Shown one piece after another: positions 27,001 through 35,636 of a stretch of DNA of 64,000 bases (positions are counted from its first letter, which is position 1; each line of letters begins with the position of its first letter). Made by a program: the position numbers and the translations under genes. The notes under the pieces are model-generated. The model saw only the letters and a program-made list of their open reading frames with translations. It made no database searches and was not told where the DNA came from. The stretch spans positions 356,855 to 420,854 of the forward strand of contig NZ_JOMG01000001.1 of assembly GCF_000711225.1 (NCBI RefSeq), given 5' to 3'. The DNA comes from Pelobacter seleniigenes DSM 18267 (GTDB lineage Bacteria > Desulfobacterota > Desulfuromonadia > Desulfuromonadales > Geopsychrobacteraceae).

Positions 27001-27654
27001 TCAGGCTGCAACAGCGCCGTCCCAGACGAGGATTTCCACCGGAGTCGGGTTGTAGGCGTTACAGGGGTTGTTCAACTGCGGACAGTTGGAGACCAGGATA
27101 ATAATGTCCATGTGGGCTTGCAGTTCGACGTACTTGCCTGCATCGCTGATCCCGTCCTCGAAAGTCAGGCCACCCTCGGGAGTCACCGGGACGTTCATGA
27201 AGAAATTGATATTCTCCGGGATATCCCGCTTGTCCATGCCATACTGCGGATTCTCGGCCAACGCCAGCAACCAGCTGTCGCGGCAGGCGTGCATGCATTT
27301 CTTTTCCAGGGCGTAGCGGACCGTGTTCGATTCGGTGGCGCAGGCACCACCCAGGGTGTCATGACGGCCGCAGGTATCGGCAATAATGTCGAGCATCAGG
27401 TTGCCGTCGTTGGAGAGCAGCCGGGTCCCGGCGCTGAGGTAGATGTTCCCCTGCTCGCGGATGGTATTGAAGGCGCTGTAGCGTTCGCTGGGATCGGCCG
27501 CATTATAAAAAATGGTGTCGGCGGCCTGGTTCCCCTCCATATCGAGAATCCGCACCACTTGCCCTTTTTTCACCGTTTCCATCAGGTAATCGCCGGCCGG
27601 GACCACTTTGCGCCAGGCAGCGTTGTCGACATGGTAAATACTTTCCTTGATCAT
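27001..27654 (-). CDS. carboxyguanidine deiminase subunit (UAAP2-type, DUF1989)
   Basis: A 217-residue DUF1989 protein formerly called urea-carboxylase-associated protein. Conserved stretches include [45 protein letters not shown] and [17 protein letters not shown], with Cys and His residues suited to metal binding. Proteins of this pair are established as the two subunits of carboxyguanidine deiminase (CgdAB), which removes ammonia from carboxyguanidine to give allophanate. Which is A or B is not assigned here. It lies 15 bases before the carboxylase gene; GAGGAGG precedes the ATG. Confidence 0.88.
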   Translation of the reverse strand: MIKESIYHVDNAAWRKVVPAGDYLMETVKKGQVVRILDMEGNQAADTIFYNAADPSERYSAFNTIREQGNIYLSAGTRLLSNDGNLMLDIIADTCGRHDTLGGACATESNTVRYALEKKCMHACRDSWLLALAENPQYGMDKRDIPENINFFMNVPVTPEGGLTFEDGISDAGKYVELQAHMDIIILVSNCPQLNNPCNAYNPTPVEILVWDGAVAA

Positions 27655-27666
27655 GAGTTCCTCCTC

Positions 27667-28392
27667 TTACAGGCCAAGATGGTAAAGACGATTGTTTTCG
27701 AAACCGCGCCCGTTTTCCGGGCGGGAATTTCGGCACAGGTCGTCCTCGGTCACCGGAGCAGCCTTGCTGATCTGGTAATTGACCGGCTTGACCGGGTAGC
27801 TGGAGGCAGGGTTTAAGGGATGGGGACAGGTATGCAGCAGCACCAGGGTGTCCATCTCAAAGCGCAACACCACCGAAGCGCCGGCTTTGCTGTGATCCGG
27901 GACAAAGGTCATGCCCCCGTCGCCGTCGACAGTCACCTTGCTGAACCAGTTGACATTGCCCATCAGGTCGCGCTTGCCCAGACCGTATTTGCCCGCTTCA
28001 ACCAAAAAGCTGTGGCGGCCGCTCAGGGTCCAGTCGTTGCCGCACTCCTGGTAGGAGCGCCGTCCCCATTTCTTTTCGATCATGGCGTCATCGGTATCGC
28101 CGCTGACCGTGTCGTGCCAGCCCAGGCTGTCCTCAATAATCGAGCAGAAGATCCGCCCCATATCCGAATACAGGCAATGCCCTGCGGTCAATTTGAAGGT
28201 GTGCTGGCATTTCAGGGTATCGGGCGCGTTATAGCGTTCCAGCAAATTGAGGGGATTGTAGAAGAGCATCGCCAGGTTGGCGCCGCCTTCGACATCGGTC
28301 AGGCGCAGCTGGGTGCCGCGCCGCATCAGCATGGACCAGTGGGCACCGCCGGGGATGCAGTCCTGGTAGAGAATGGATTGAGAATCGTTCAT
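27667..28392 (-). CDS. carboxyguanidine deiminase subunit (UAAP1-type, DUF1989)
   Basis: About 241 residues from the ATG at 28392 (AAGGAGAG upstream, MNDSQSILYQDCIPGGAHWS); the longer frame runs into the ABC ATPase intergenic region and was not used. It is the partner of the neighbouring DUF1989 protein and shares the pattern LRLTDVEGGANLAMLFYN, DSLGWHDTVSG and HTCPHPLNP. The two genes are 12 bases apart, as expected for a heteromeric enzyme. Its predicted role is conversion of carboxyguanidine to allophanate plus ammonia. Confidence 0.87.
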   Translation of the reverse strand: MNDSQSILYQDCIPGGAHWSMLMRRGTQLRLTDVEGGANLAMLFYNPLNLLERYNAPDTLKCQHTFKLTAGHCLYSDMGRIFCSIIEDSLGWHDTVSGDTDDAMIEKKWGRRSYQECGNDWTLSGRHSFLVEAGKYGLGKRDLMGNVNWFSKVTVDGDGGMTFVPDHSKAGASVVLRFEMDTLVLLHTCPHPLNPASSYPVKPVNYQISKAAPVTEDDLCRNSRPENGRGFENNRLYHLGL

Positions 28393-28500
28393 CAGGTCTC
28401 TCCTTGTCGCACAGGGTTTGTGCGCATCCGGGTCGTCCCGGGTTTGTTCCTTTATCGGCCGCGGCCATGACCGGGTCGTCCCGGCCGGAACCAACGTGAT

Positions 28501-29304
28501 TCAGCCCGCCTGCAGTTCCGGCAGGGCGAAGCTGTCCTTGTTCTGATTTTGATAATGTTCCATGGCCCGCGCTTTGAGCGGGTCGTTGTCGTTAAGCTTG
28601 AGATCCATGGTAATGGTCGCCCCATAGTAGGGCAGTTCTTCCTCGCGGGTCCGGTGCCGGTCGAAGACGATAATCCGGTTACCCAGATGGAAGGCTTCGC
28701 GCAGATCGTGGGTGACCATGAAGACGGTCATCCCGGTTTCCCGCCAGAGCCGCAGCATCAGCTGATGGATATCGGCCCGGATGCCCGGATCAAGAGCCCC
28801 GAAGGGCTCATCCAACAGCAGCACCTTGGGCTTTTTGATCAGCGCCTGGGCAATGGCCAGCCGCTGCTGCATGCCGCCGGACAGTTCGGACGGATACTTG
28901 TCGCGCGCCGCATCCAGCCCCACGGAATCGAGGTAATGACGGCATTCCTCCAGGACCGTCCGCTTCTTGCGGCCGAACAGCTTGCCAAGCAGGGGTGCCT
29001 GGGCAAATTCCAGCCCCAGAGCGACATTCTCCTGCACGTTCAGGTGCGGAAACACCGAATAGCGCTGGAACACCACTCCCCGCTCCTGGGACGGCTCCGG
29101 GGAAATTGCCGCGCCGTCAAGAAGAATGCTCCCTTCGCTGGGTTGCTCCTGGCTGAGCAGCAGGCGCAGAAAGGTCGATTTTCCACAGCCGGACGGTCCA
29201 ACGATGGACACGTAGGAACCGGATTCCACATCCAGATTGATATTTTCCAGCACCGGCTGGGTGCCGAAGCGCTTCCAGACTTTGTCCACCTTGACGTGAG
29301 ACAT
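28501..29304 (-). CDS. ABC transporter ATPase (guanidine uptake)
   Basis: A 267-residue ATPase of the nitrate/sulfonate/taurine (SsuB/TauB-like) group. Walker A GPSGCGKS (about 37-44), Q-loop, signature LSGGMQQR, Walker B VLLLDEPFGALD and the H-loop MVTHD are all intact. The ATG at 29304 overlaps the permease TGA (TGATG), so translation is coupled. It powers the adjacent permease; the substrate is inferred from operon context. Confidence 0.92.
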   Translation of the reverse strand: MSHVKVDKVWKRFGTQPVLENINLDVESGSYVSIVGPSGCGKSTFLRLLLSQEQPSEGSILLDGAAISPEPSQERGVVFQRYSVFPHLNVQENVALGLEFAQAPLLGKLFGRKKRTVLEECRHYLDSVGLDAARDKYPSELSGGMQQRLAIAQALIKKPKVLLLDEPFGALDPGIRADIHQLMLRLWRETGMTVFMVTHDLREAFHLGNRIIVFDRHRTREEELPYYGATITMDLKLNDNDPLKARAMEHYQNQNKDSFALPELQAG

Positions 29305-30128
29305 CAACGCCCCCTTTCTGCGGCAAACCAGGGGAACAGCAGGCTTTGCGTCCGGCGCAGTAAAAAATCGAGAGAAAAGGCCAGGAAGGTGATCCAGGCC
29401 ACATAGGGCAGGATCGTGTCCATGGCCAGATAACGGCGGAGCAGGAAGATCCGGTAGCCGAGACCGCTCTGGGCAGCAATGGCCTCAGCCGCAATCAGGA
29501 ACAGCCAGGCCGAACCGAGAGTCAGGCGTACCGCATCGATGAGCCGCGGCCAGACCTGGGGCAGGATCACCCGCACGGCCAGCTGCCAGGAACTGGCCCC
29601 CAGGGTCTGGGCCTTGATCAGCTGTTCGCGGGGGATTTCCTCCACCCGCAGAGCGATATCGCGAATGATCACCGGGGTGATGCCGATGACGATCAACGCC
29701 ACCTTGGCCACCTCACCCAGACCGAAGACAATGAACAGGATCGGCAGCACCGCCAGCGGCGGCAGCATGGAGACCACCGTGACAAAAGGCAGCAGCCCGG
29801 CCCTGAACAGGGGCAGCAGGCCGATATGCACGCCCACGGTCATCCCGAGCAAGGTGGCGACCAGCATGCCGCAACCAAGCCGCGCCAGACTGGCCAGGGT
29901 GTCGGTCCAGAGCAGGTAGTCCCCGCTGCGCTTATCCGGCTCGAAGGCGACCCGGGCAATGGCATCGGCAAAGGAATGCAGGCCGGGCAGCAGCTTGTCG
30001 TTGGGGTTCGCGGCCAGGCGGATTTCGGAACCGACGACATAAGCCAGCAGCACCAGGGCAAACGGCAGCAGAGTCAGAAAAATACTCAGATGCCGGTCGG
30101 GTTTTCGATTAATCATGCGAACTTTCAT
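29304..30128 (-). CDS. ABC transporter permease (guanidine uptake)
   Basis: A 274-residue inner-membrane protein of the SsuC/TauC-like family with about six helices. The EAA-like loop RVEEIPREQLIKAQTLGASSWQ couples to the ATPase. It is encoded between the binding protein and ATPase genes of the riboswitch-controlled operon. Confidence 0.9.
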   Translation of the reverse strand: MKVRMINRKPDRHLSIFLTLLPFALVLLAYVVGSEIRLAANPNDKLLPGLHSFADAIARVAFEPDKRSGDYLLWTDTLASLARLGCGMLVATLLGMTVGVHIGLLPLFRAGLLPFVTVVSMLPPLAVLPILFIVFGLGEVAKVALIVIGITPVIIRDIALRVEEIPREQLIKAQTLGASSWQLAVRVILPQVWPRLIDAVRLTLGSAWLFLIAAEAIAAQSGLGYRIFLLRRYLAMDTILPYVAWITFLAFSLDFLLRRTQSLLFPWFAAERGR

Positions 30129-30189
30129 GATCAGCAGCTTTCCTTGCGCAACAGAGGTGTCAATTCATTCCAAAAGGGTCTTACATTTT

Positions 30190-30224
30190 GCAGGGTGGGG
30201 GAAAAACGCTTCCCCCTGCCCTGC
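30190..30224 (-). other. intercistronic hairpin after the binding-protein gene
   Basis: GCAGGGTGGGGGA and TCCCCCTGCCCTGC can pair with one offset base, in the gap between the binding-protein stop and the permease. No T run follows. It may protect the binding-protein mRNA 3' end, giving more binding protein than permease. Confidence 0.45.
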
Positions 30225-30261
30225 CTGAAAAAGCCTCGGAGCAGGCCTTTCCAACATCCTG

Positions 30262-31329
30262 CTAAAGCTTGTATTTGGCAGCCAGTTCCATGAACGAGGT
30301 ATCAAAGCGGAACTTCACATTCCCTTTGTCACCGAGAATCTTGCCGTCCGGGAAAGCAATACCGACCACATCCGGGCTGGGGGCGGCGTCGCCGAGCAGG
30401 CCGTGTTCAAAGAGGAAGTTGCGGACCGTATCCATGGTCCGGTGCAGTTGCTGACTCTGGCCGAAGTAGACGGCTTCCTCGGGACGGAAAAACATCTTGG
30501 TGCTGTTCAGCTGCATATCGTAACCGGCCAGATCGGTGCCGGAGGCCTTGCCCATGGCGGCCCGAGCCTCTTTACCGGCCGCATCATCCCGCTTCATCAA
30601 CGCCATCATCTCGTACCAGGCGCCGGTCAGGGCTTTGCCGAACTCGGGATTGTCCTTGAGAACATCGGTGTTGACCACGGTCAGGTCGATAATTTCACCA
30701 GGGATATTGCTGGAATCAAAGACCTTGTGGGCATCGGGCATGGACATGATCTCGGCGACCAGCGGATTCCAGGTGACCACGGCGGTGACATCCGGCGTCG
30801 AGTAGGCGGCGATCATGTCCGCATCCGAGGTATTGATCACATTGATATCGCGCTCGCTCAGCTTGATCGAGTCAAGCGCCCGGGCCAGCAGATAGTGGGA
30901 CACGGACAGTTCCACCAGATTAACCGACTGCCCCTTGATGTCAGCCAGTTTGTCGGTGCCCTTGAGGATCACCGCGTCGTTGCCGTTGGAGAAGTCGCCG
31001 ACCAGCAGGGCGGTGGTATCGATCCCGCCGACGCAGGGGATGGCCAGGGTGTCCATGTTGGTCGCGGTCACCCCGTCAAAAGCGCCGGCGGTGTATTGAT
31101 TGATGGATTCGATATAATCGTTGAATTGAACGACTTCGATCTCGATGCCGTATTTGTCGGCCCACTTTTTGACAATCCCCTGGGCGGCAGCTTCGCCCCA
31201 GGGCATCCAGCCGACATAAATGGACCAGGCCAGTTTGAAATGCTTGCGTTTTTCGGCAAATGCGGATGTGGACAGGGAGGCAGTCACAAAAACTGCCAGC
31301 AGAAGTGTTACAAAGATACGCTTTCTCAT
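30262..31329 (-). CDS. ABC transporter substrate-binding protein (guanidine uptake)
   Basis: A 355-residue periplasmic binding protein of the NMT1/SsuA/nitrate type. The start at 31329 gives a clean Sec signal (MRKRIFVTLLLAVFVTASLS, cleavage near AFA-EKR) with AGGAGG upstream; the longer frame would begin inside the riboswitch expression platform. First gene of the operon, so the riboswitch acts directly on it. Its ligand is probably guanidinium, by inference from the riboswitch and downstream enzymes. Confidence 0.9.
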   Translation of the reverse strand: MRKRIFVTLLLAVFVTASLSTSAFAEKRKHFKLAWSIYVGWMPWGEAAAQGIVKKWADKYGIEIEVVQFNDYIESINQYTAGAFDGVTATNMDTLAIPCVGGIDTTALLVGDFSNGNDAVILKGTDKLADIKGQSVNLVELSVSHYLLARALDSIKLSERDINVINTSDADMIAAYSTPDVTAVVTWNPLVAEIMSMPDAHKVFDSSNIPGEIIDLTVVNTDVLKDNPEFGKALTGAWYEMMALMKRDDAAGKEARAAMGKASGTDLAGYDMQLNSTKMFFRPEEAVYFGQSQQLHRTMDTVRNFLFEHGLLGDAAPSPDVVGIAFPDGKILGDKGNVKFRFDTSFMELAAKYKL

Positions 31330-31407
31330 GGTGTCAGACCTCCTGAAATAAGTTGAGAGGGCTGACGGAGAAACCAAGGTTTTGGCAATCGTCGCCAACC
31401 CTCACGA

Positions 31408-31518
31408 ATCTCCCGGGCTTTTATCCCGCCGTGTACCCTGGCGCTGTTCACCGCCAGGAACGCAGCTCTCGGACCAGACACCCTGTTGTACGGATCGGAA
31501 CCCTAGCTGCTCTTTGTA
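31408..31518 (-). ncRNA. guanidine-I riboswitch (ykkC class)
   Basis: Conserved aptamer segments appear in order on the minus strand: GCAGCTAGGGTTCCG, CTGGTCCGAGAGCTGC, then ACACGGCGGGATAAAAGCCC and GGGAGA. GCAGCT pairs with AGCTGC (P1-like) and CCTGGCG pairs with CGCCAGG (internal hairpin). These are hallmarks of ykkC-I RNA, which binds guanidinium and switches genes on. Downstream, GTGAGGG could pair with CCCTCTC, which could otherwise approach the GGAGG ribosome site; translational control is thus possible, and no clear terminator stem with a U run is visible. Confidence 0.93.
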
Positions 31519-31532
31519 TAGCTAACAGACCC

Positions 31533-31548
31533 TGCAGCAGCCATGCCA
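31533..31548 (-). promoter_or_regulatory. sigma-54-type promoter of the guanidine operon
   Basis: The minus strand reads TGGCATGGCTGCTGCA, matching TGGCAYR-N4-YTGCA with GG and GC ten bases apart. Transcription would start about 12 bases on, just ahead of the riboswitch. Sigma-54 control fits nitrogen-scavenging genes. Confidence 0.7.
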
Positions 31549-31563
31549 AAGCTGCAAAAGCCA

Positions 31564-31596
31564 TAAAAAAGGCCTGAAGCCGAAACTCCAGGCCGC
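31564..31596 (-). terminator. terminator of the dlgD-like gene
   Basis: GGCCTGGAG and CTTCAGGCC (one mismatch) enclose TTTCGG, followed by TTTTTT on the minus strand. It isolates the upstream reductase gene from the guanidine promoter. Confidence 0.88.
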
Positions 31597-31652
31597 GACC
31601 TGCTGTTTTTTTCACCACATTGATTATTTATTAAGCAGATCAGCAATAAGTA

Positions 31653-32660
31653 TTACAGCCGGAGAATTGCTTCCCAAAGGTCTGTTTCCACCGGGATGCC
31701 CGCCCGCAGGTTCTCCTGCCGGGTTGCCAGCATCCCCTGGCCGGGATAGCGAATGGCAGCACCTCCGTCCAGCGACGGAGTAGCAAGGAATTCAGCGATG
31801 GCGGTCTGTAGCTGCGCGTCAGCAGCACTCCCTGCCCGTGAGATGCTGTCGATGGCGATGAAGACCTGGGAGACTCCGGTTTCCGGGCCGCGGCGGCTGA
31901 TCTCGGTGGTCGTATCACCAGCGCTGATCAGGGCGGCAAGCAGATCAAGGGCAAAGGCCAGCCCCGACCCTTTCCAGAAGCCGATGGGCAGGGCCCGACG
32001 TGATTGCAGGATGGCATCCGGGTCGGTGGTCAAGTCCCCATTCTGATCATAACCGCCAACCAGGGGGAGCTGTTCGCCACGCCGCCGCAGAACTTCGAGC
32101 TTGCCGTTGGAAAATTGACTCATCGCCATGTCCAGCAGGATCGGGCTCTCCCCGTTAGGAATGGCTATGACCAGCGGGTTATTGCCGATCTTTTTCTCAG
32201 CCGCGCCCCAAGGTGGGAGCAGCGCCATGGTATTGGTCCAGCAGATCCCGATGCAGCCGGCCTCGGCCGCAAGCAGTCCGTAAGTACCACCGCGCATCCA
32301 GTGGTTGGTGTTGCGCAAGCCAACGCAACCGATGCCATGCTCACGCGCCAAATGAAGCGCCCGCTGCATGGCCCGTTCGGCATTGAGCAGCCCGATTCCC
32401 CGCTGCCCGTCCCACTGTTCCATGGCCCCGAAGAATGACACCCGTTCGGACTCGGCCTTGATATCGACCAGGCCGCTTTTGATCGCTTCGACAAAAGCCG
32501 GAAAACGGTTCAGCCCGTGGGACGCCACGCCGTCACAGCTGTTCTGGGTGAAAATCTCCGCACAGCGCTGCGCTTTATCGGTTGCCAAACCTAGCTCAAG
32601 CAGGATACGGCTGAGTTCCTGCTGGATCTGGGCGAAAGGAAGACGTTGAATAGAGGTCAT
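31653..32660 (-). CDS. dlgD: Ldh/Mdh-family reductase, 2,3-diketo-L-gulonate reductase-like
   Basis: A 335-residue NAD(P)H-dependent oxidoreductase of the type-2 malate/lactate dehydrogenase family. It matches the YiaK/DlgD pattern closely: RNTNHWMRGGTYG, GICWTNTMALLPPWGA, DMAMSQFSNG and GFWKGSGLAFALD. In E. coli DlgD reduces 2,3-diketo-L-gulonate. No other ascorbate/gulonate gene is nearby, so the substrate may differ. Start at 32660 with GCGGAG upstream. It precedes the guanidine operon on the same strand but has its own terminator. A tandem MITE pair begins 36 bases upstream of its start, so its promoter may lie in or beyond the repeat. Confidence 0.85.
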   Translation of the reverse strand: MTSIQRLPFAQIQQELSRILLELGLATDKAQRCAEIFTQNSCDGVASHGLNRFPAFVEAIKSGLVDIKAESERVSFFGAMEQWDGQRGIGLLNAERAMQRALHLAREHGIGCVGLRNTNHWMRGGTYGLLAAEAGCIGICWTNTMALLPPWGAAEKKIGNNPLVIAIPNGESPILLDMAMSQFSNGKLEVLRRRGEQLPLVGGYDQNGDLTTDPDAILQSRRALPIGFWKGSGLAFALDLLAALISAGDTTTEISRRGPETGVSQVFIAIDSISRAGSAADAQLQTAIAEFLATPSLDGGAAIRYPGQGMLATRQENLRAGIPVETDLWEAILRL

Positions 32661-32695
32661 GGGTACGCTCCGCTGCAAAAGTAAGGGACGGCCGT

Positions 32696-32820
32696 GAATG
32701 GCGCTCGTTTAAGAGTCGATGGCAGCAAAACCGGGACTGTCCCCGCACGGGGGCTGTCCCAGGTCTTTGCGGTGCTAACCGCGACAGTTTCATGGCTCGC
32801 AAACTCTTGGGACAGCCCCC
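32696..32820. mobile_element. MITE-like element, truncated copy B1
   Basis: The first 125 bases of the 182-bp element (left repeat GAATGGCGCTCGTTTAAG) run up to GGGACAGCCCCC and then change directly into the start of copy B2. This looks like unequal recombination between two copies. Confidence 0.8.
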
Positions 32821-33002
32821 GAATGGCGCTCGTTTAAGAGTCGCTAGCAGCAAAACCGGGATTGTCCCCGCACGGGGGCTGTCCCAGGTCTTTGCGGTGT
32901 TAACCGCGACAGTTTCATGGCTCGCAAACTCTTGGGACAGCTCCCGATGACCCTGGGGACAGTCCCGAGTTTACTACAACATTGCTTCAAGGCTAACAAA
33001 TG
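32821..33002. mobile_element. MITE-like element, copy B2 with decayed right end
   Basis: It matches the full 182-bp layout (GAATGGCGCTCGTTTAAG start, GGGACTGT-like and GGGACAGC-like arms). The right inverted repeat is degraded (CTTCAAGG... instead of CTTAAACTAGCG). Confidence 0.75.
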
Positions 33003-33194
33003 CCCTGTAAAAAGAAAACCGCTCTTTCCCCTGCACTTCAATGAGGCCCGGCAATCGGTCCGACGGCAACCAGGGCGACAAAAAATAAACCGCACAAAAT
33101 GCCGCCGCTGGCCCGCTGCTGCGGTAAACTTAGCAACAGGAGACAGACCCAAAGCGGTTATGTTGATCGCTTTGTTTGCTTTTGAAAAAATGCG

Positions 33195-34067
33195 ATGAAA
33201 GCTGTTATGTTCCTGACCAGTCTTATCCTGTTGCTGCTCGTGGCGACATTCTTCTACCTGATCCCGCTGTCGAGCCATTTCCTGCGCTACCTGTGGTGGC
33301 AGTTTACCACCGATATCCCGGTCCGCAGCGGTGTCGTCATCTCGGACAACAGCGCAATCCATTATCAGGTTTACGGCCAGGGGCAGCCGGTCCTGCTGTT
33401 GCATGGTGGCCTCAGCAACAAGCTGAGCTGGTTCTCTCAGCTGCCCGCGCTGGCGGATTGCGGCTATCGACTGATTCTGGTCGATTCCAGGGGGCATGGG
33501 CTTTCCGCCCTGGGGCAGGGTGAATTGAGTTATCGGCTATTGGCCAACGACGCGCTGGCCGTGCTCGATCAGCTACAGATCGGTCGGACCGATATTGTCG
33601 GCTGGAGCGATGGAGCCAATACCGCCTTACTCATGGCCGAACTCTGGCCACAACGAGTCGCCAGGATTGTTTCCATCAGCGGTAATTACGACCCTGCGGG
33701 ATTAACACCCCTGGCCCAGCAGGACAACTTCGAATTGTCCACCGGGCTGAAGTACTGGCTGTATCGCTGGTGGACCGGAGCCGGGGCAAAGCTCAGCGAA
33801 CTGGAGAAACGGTTGAAAAAGCTCTGGCGCAACGGGCCGAAGTTCAGCGCCGCCGACCTGCGGCGGATTACCGCACCGGTCCTGGTGATTGTCGGTGATC
33901 ACGACATCGTCACCCTGGAGCATACCGAGCTGATGGCCCGGCTGCTTCCTGACAGCACCCTGAAGATTATTCACAACGGCGGTCACGCCACCCTGATGAC
34001 CCATCCCGAGCAAGTCAACAGCCTGCTGCGTGAGTTCCTCAAAACCCCGGAAACGCACTGCCCTTAA
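33195..34067 (+). CDS. alpha/beta-fold hydrolase, membrane-anchored
   Basis: A 290-residue hydrolase with one N-terminal membrane segment (about 5-24). The fold is classic: LLHGGLS oxyanion region, nucleophile elbow GWSDGA with Ser138, an acid in VGDHDIV and the His in NGGHATLM, so the triad looks complete. No strong SD precedes the ATG. Its stop overlaps that of the convergent methyltransferase gene by four bases. The substrate is unknown. Confidence 0.83.
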   Translation: MKAVMFLTSLILLLLVATFFYLIPLSSHFLRYLWWQFTTDIPVRSGVVISDNSAIHYQVYGQGQPVLLLHGGLSNKLSWFSQLPALADCGYRLILVDSRGHGLSALGQGELSYRLLANDALAVLDQLQIGRTDIVGWSDGANTALLMAELWPQRVARIVSISGNYDPAGLTPLAQQDNFELSTGLKYWLYRWWTGAGAKLSELEKRLKKLWRNGPKFSAADLRRITAPVLVIVGDHDIVTLEHTELMARLLPDSTLKIIHNGGHATLMTHPEQVNSLLREFLKTPETHCP

Positions 34068-34732
34068 GCAGCTGGCGGACGCTGATAGACCGCGAAGAAG
34101 TGCGGCACCGGCGGGTCCTGATGATCATCATAGGCAAGAAAGTGGGTCTCGAGCAAGCCGGCCCGCTGAAAGCCGTCAATTTCATCCCGGTCCAGTTCAA
34201 TGGGAAAGGCCTGCGGATTCACGTCCCCATCGCGACTGCGGCAGGAGACCAGCACTTCTCCCAGCGGAGCGGCCAGTTCAGCAATGGCGACAATGGATTT
34301 GGCCCGGTTCTCACCACTGAGGATCTGGACCGTGTTGCATTCATAGACCAGATCAAAGCTGCGCCGCCATTGCTCAGGATAGTCAAACAGATCGGCCACC
34401 AGGTAGTCCACGCGACTGGCGGGGTAGCGCTGCCGGCACATGGCAATGGCGGAGGCAGAGATATCAAAGGCCACCACCTGATAACCGTACTGGGCCAGCA
34501 ACTCGGCATCGTCGCCCAGACCGCAACCGATGGTAATGGCGCGACGACCGGGCGGAGCCGGGTTTTCTTCCAGCCAATCAACCAGCAAAGGGTTCGGTTC
34601 CAGGTCGGCCCAGTAAACTTTTTGAATATCGCCGTCGGCCCGGGCGTAAAATTCCTCGAACCAGCCGTCCGGATCACCCTGCGCGGCGTATTCTCTGGCC
34701 AACTGCCGGGTTGCGGTTTTTGCATCTTTCAT
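34064..34732 (-). CDS. class I SAM-dependent methyltransferase
   Basis: A 222-residue Rossmann-fold methyltransferase. Motif I is ITIGCGLGDDAELLA, the acidic strand-2 residue is in VVAFDISASAI, and VADLFDYP follows. The acceptor loop carries YECNTVQIL. It resembles thiol/thiopurine-type small-molecule methyltransferases in layout, but the acceptor cannot be named. AAAGG precedes the ATG. It overlaps the hydrolase gene tail to tail. Confidence 0.82.
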   Translation of the reverse strand: MKDAKTATRQLAREYAAQGDPDGWFEEFYARADGDIQKVYWADLEPNPLLVDWLEENPAPPGRRAITIGCGLGDDAELLAQYGYQVVAFDISASAIAMCRQRYPASRVDYLVADLFDYPEQWRRSFDLVYECNTVQILSGENRAKSIVAIAELAAPLGEVLVSCRSRDGDVNPQAFPIELDRDEIDGFQRAGLLETHFLAYDDHQDPPVPHFFAVYQRPPAA

Positions 34733-34853
34733 GAGTAAACCTTTCAGGCTTGAAAAAGCTCCGTTGCGATGATGGTGGGGCCAAACAGGTAGCGCGGGGG
34801 ACGGTCTGACCGGAATCCGAGCTGTTCATTGCTCCGGGCACCCGATTCGACCG

Positions 34854-35636
34854 TTAAACACTCAATATCCGCTCCAGCTCACCATCCACCTGCTGGGCCT
34901 CCTCGGTCTTGTGCTCCCGCTCCAGACGCTTCTTCAGCGCCTCCAGCTGCTGCCGCAACTGCGGCAGGACCTCTTCGCGAAGCTTATTTTGCAGTTCCTG
35001 CCCGGCACGGTTGAATTCTGCGACAAAAGCATCCAAGGACTGTTGCAGCTGCCGGAGCTCTTCTTTGTTGCGGGGAGAATTCAGGGATTGATCAAGATCG
35101 CGGAAATAATTCTCGATCTCGGTGAGGGAGCTTTCCAGCTGCGCGTTCAGACGCTGCGACCCTGCCGACAACGATCCCTGCAGGCTGGCCAGGGCCTGGT
35201 TGAGTTGTTTCGCGGCTTCGCTTTCGGCCTGCTGCAGGCTGCTGGCCAGGCGGTTGATCAGCCCCAGGCGTTTTTCGCCCGCCACGATACTGCCAGCGGC
35301 CAGGACCGTTCCGCCAGGGGGATCCTGTTCAATCACCAGGGCGGTCTGCTCGGCATCGGTCGGATCATAGGTCAGATAAAATCGGGAATGATCCGTGGCC
35401 ACGCTGCGCTGATCCGGGTCGATGGCAATCTCGACCAGGTAATCGCCGTTCCGGGTGGAAGAAATTTTCTCCACTTGGCCAACCCGGGTGGACTGGTAAT
35501 ACACTGGAGCCCGGGGTTTCAAATTGTCCAATGAGTCGTAGCGAATTGACAAGTCCAGCGGGCCGTCCTTGCAGCCGGTCAGGGATATCATGACCAGCCC
35601 CAACAACAGCGGCCAGCCCAACTTCAATCTTTTCAT
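34854..35636 (-). CDS. MCE/MlaD-type lipoprotein
   Basis: A 260-residue lipoprotein (signal ending SLTGC). The MCE domain (about 25-125) includes the RYDSLDNLKPRAPVYYQSTRVGQV pattern of MlaD/PqiB proteins, which form rings that carry lipids across the periplasm. The C-terminal half is a long coiled coil rich in Gln/Glu/Leu (about 125-255), as in extended MCE proteins. AAAGGAG precedes the ATG. No Mla ATPase or permease gene is adjacent, so it may work with partners elsewhere. Confidence 0.8.
   Translation of the reverse strand: MKRLKLGWPLLLGLVMISLTGCKDGPLDLSIRYDSLDNLKPRAPVYYQSTRVGQVEKISSTRNGDYLVEIAIDPDQRSVATDHSRFYLTYDPTDAEQTALVIEQDPPGGTVLAAGSIVAGEKRLGLINRLASSLQQAESEAAKQLNQALASLQGSLSAGSQRLNAQLESSLTEIENYFRDLDQSLNSPRNKEELRQLQQSLDAFVAEFNRAGQELQNKLREEVLPQLRQQLEALKKRLEREHKTEEAQQVDGELERILSV

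Noticed and set aside
26482-27816. 444-residue plus-strand frame across the carboxylase and deiminase genes
   Set aside because: It spans several confirmed minus-strand genes and has no recognisable domain.
32844-33497. 217-residue minus-strand frame over the MITE copy and the hydrolase start
   Set aside because: Much of it translates the non-coding repeat, and the rest is antisense to the hydrolase.
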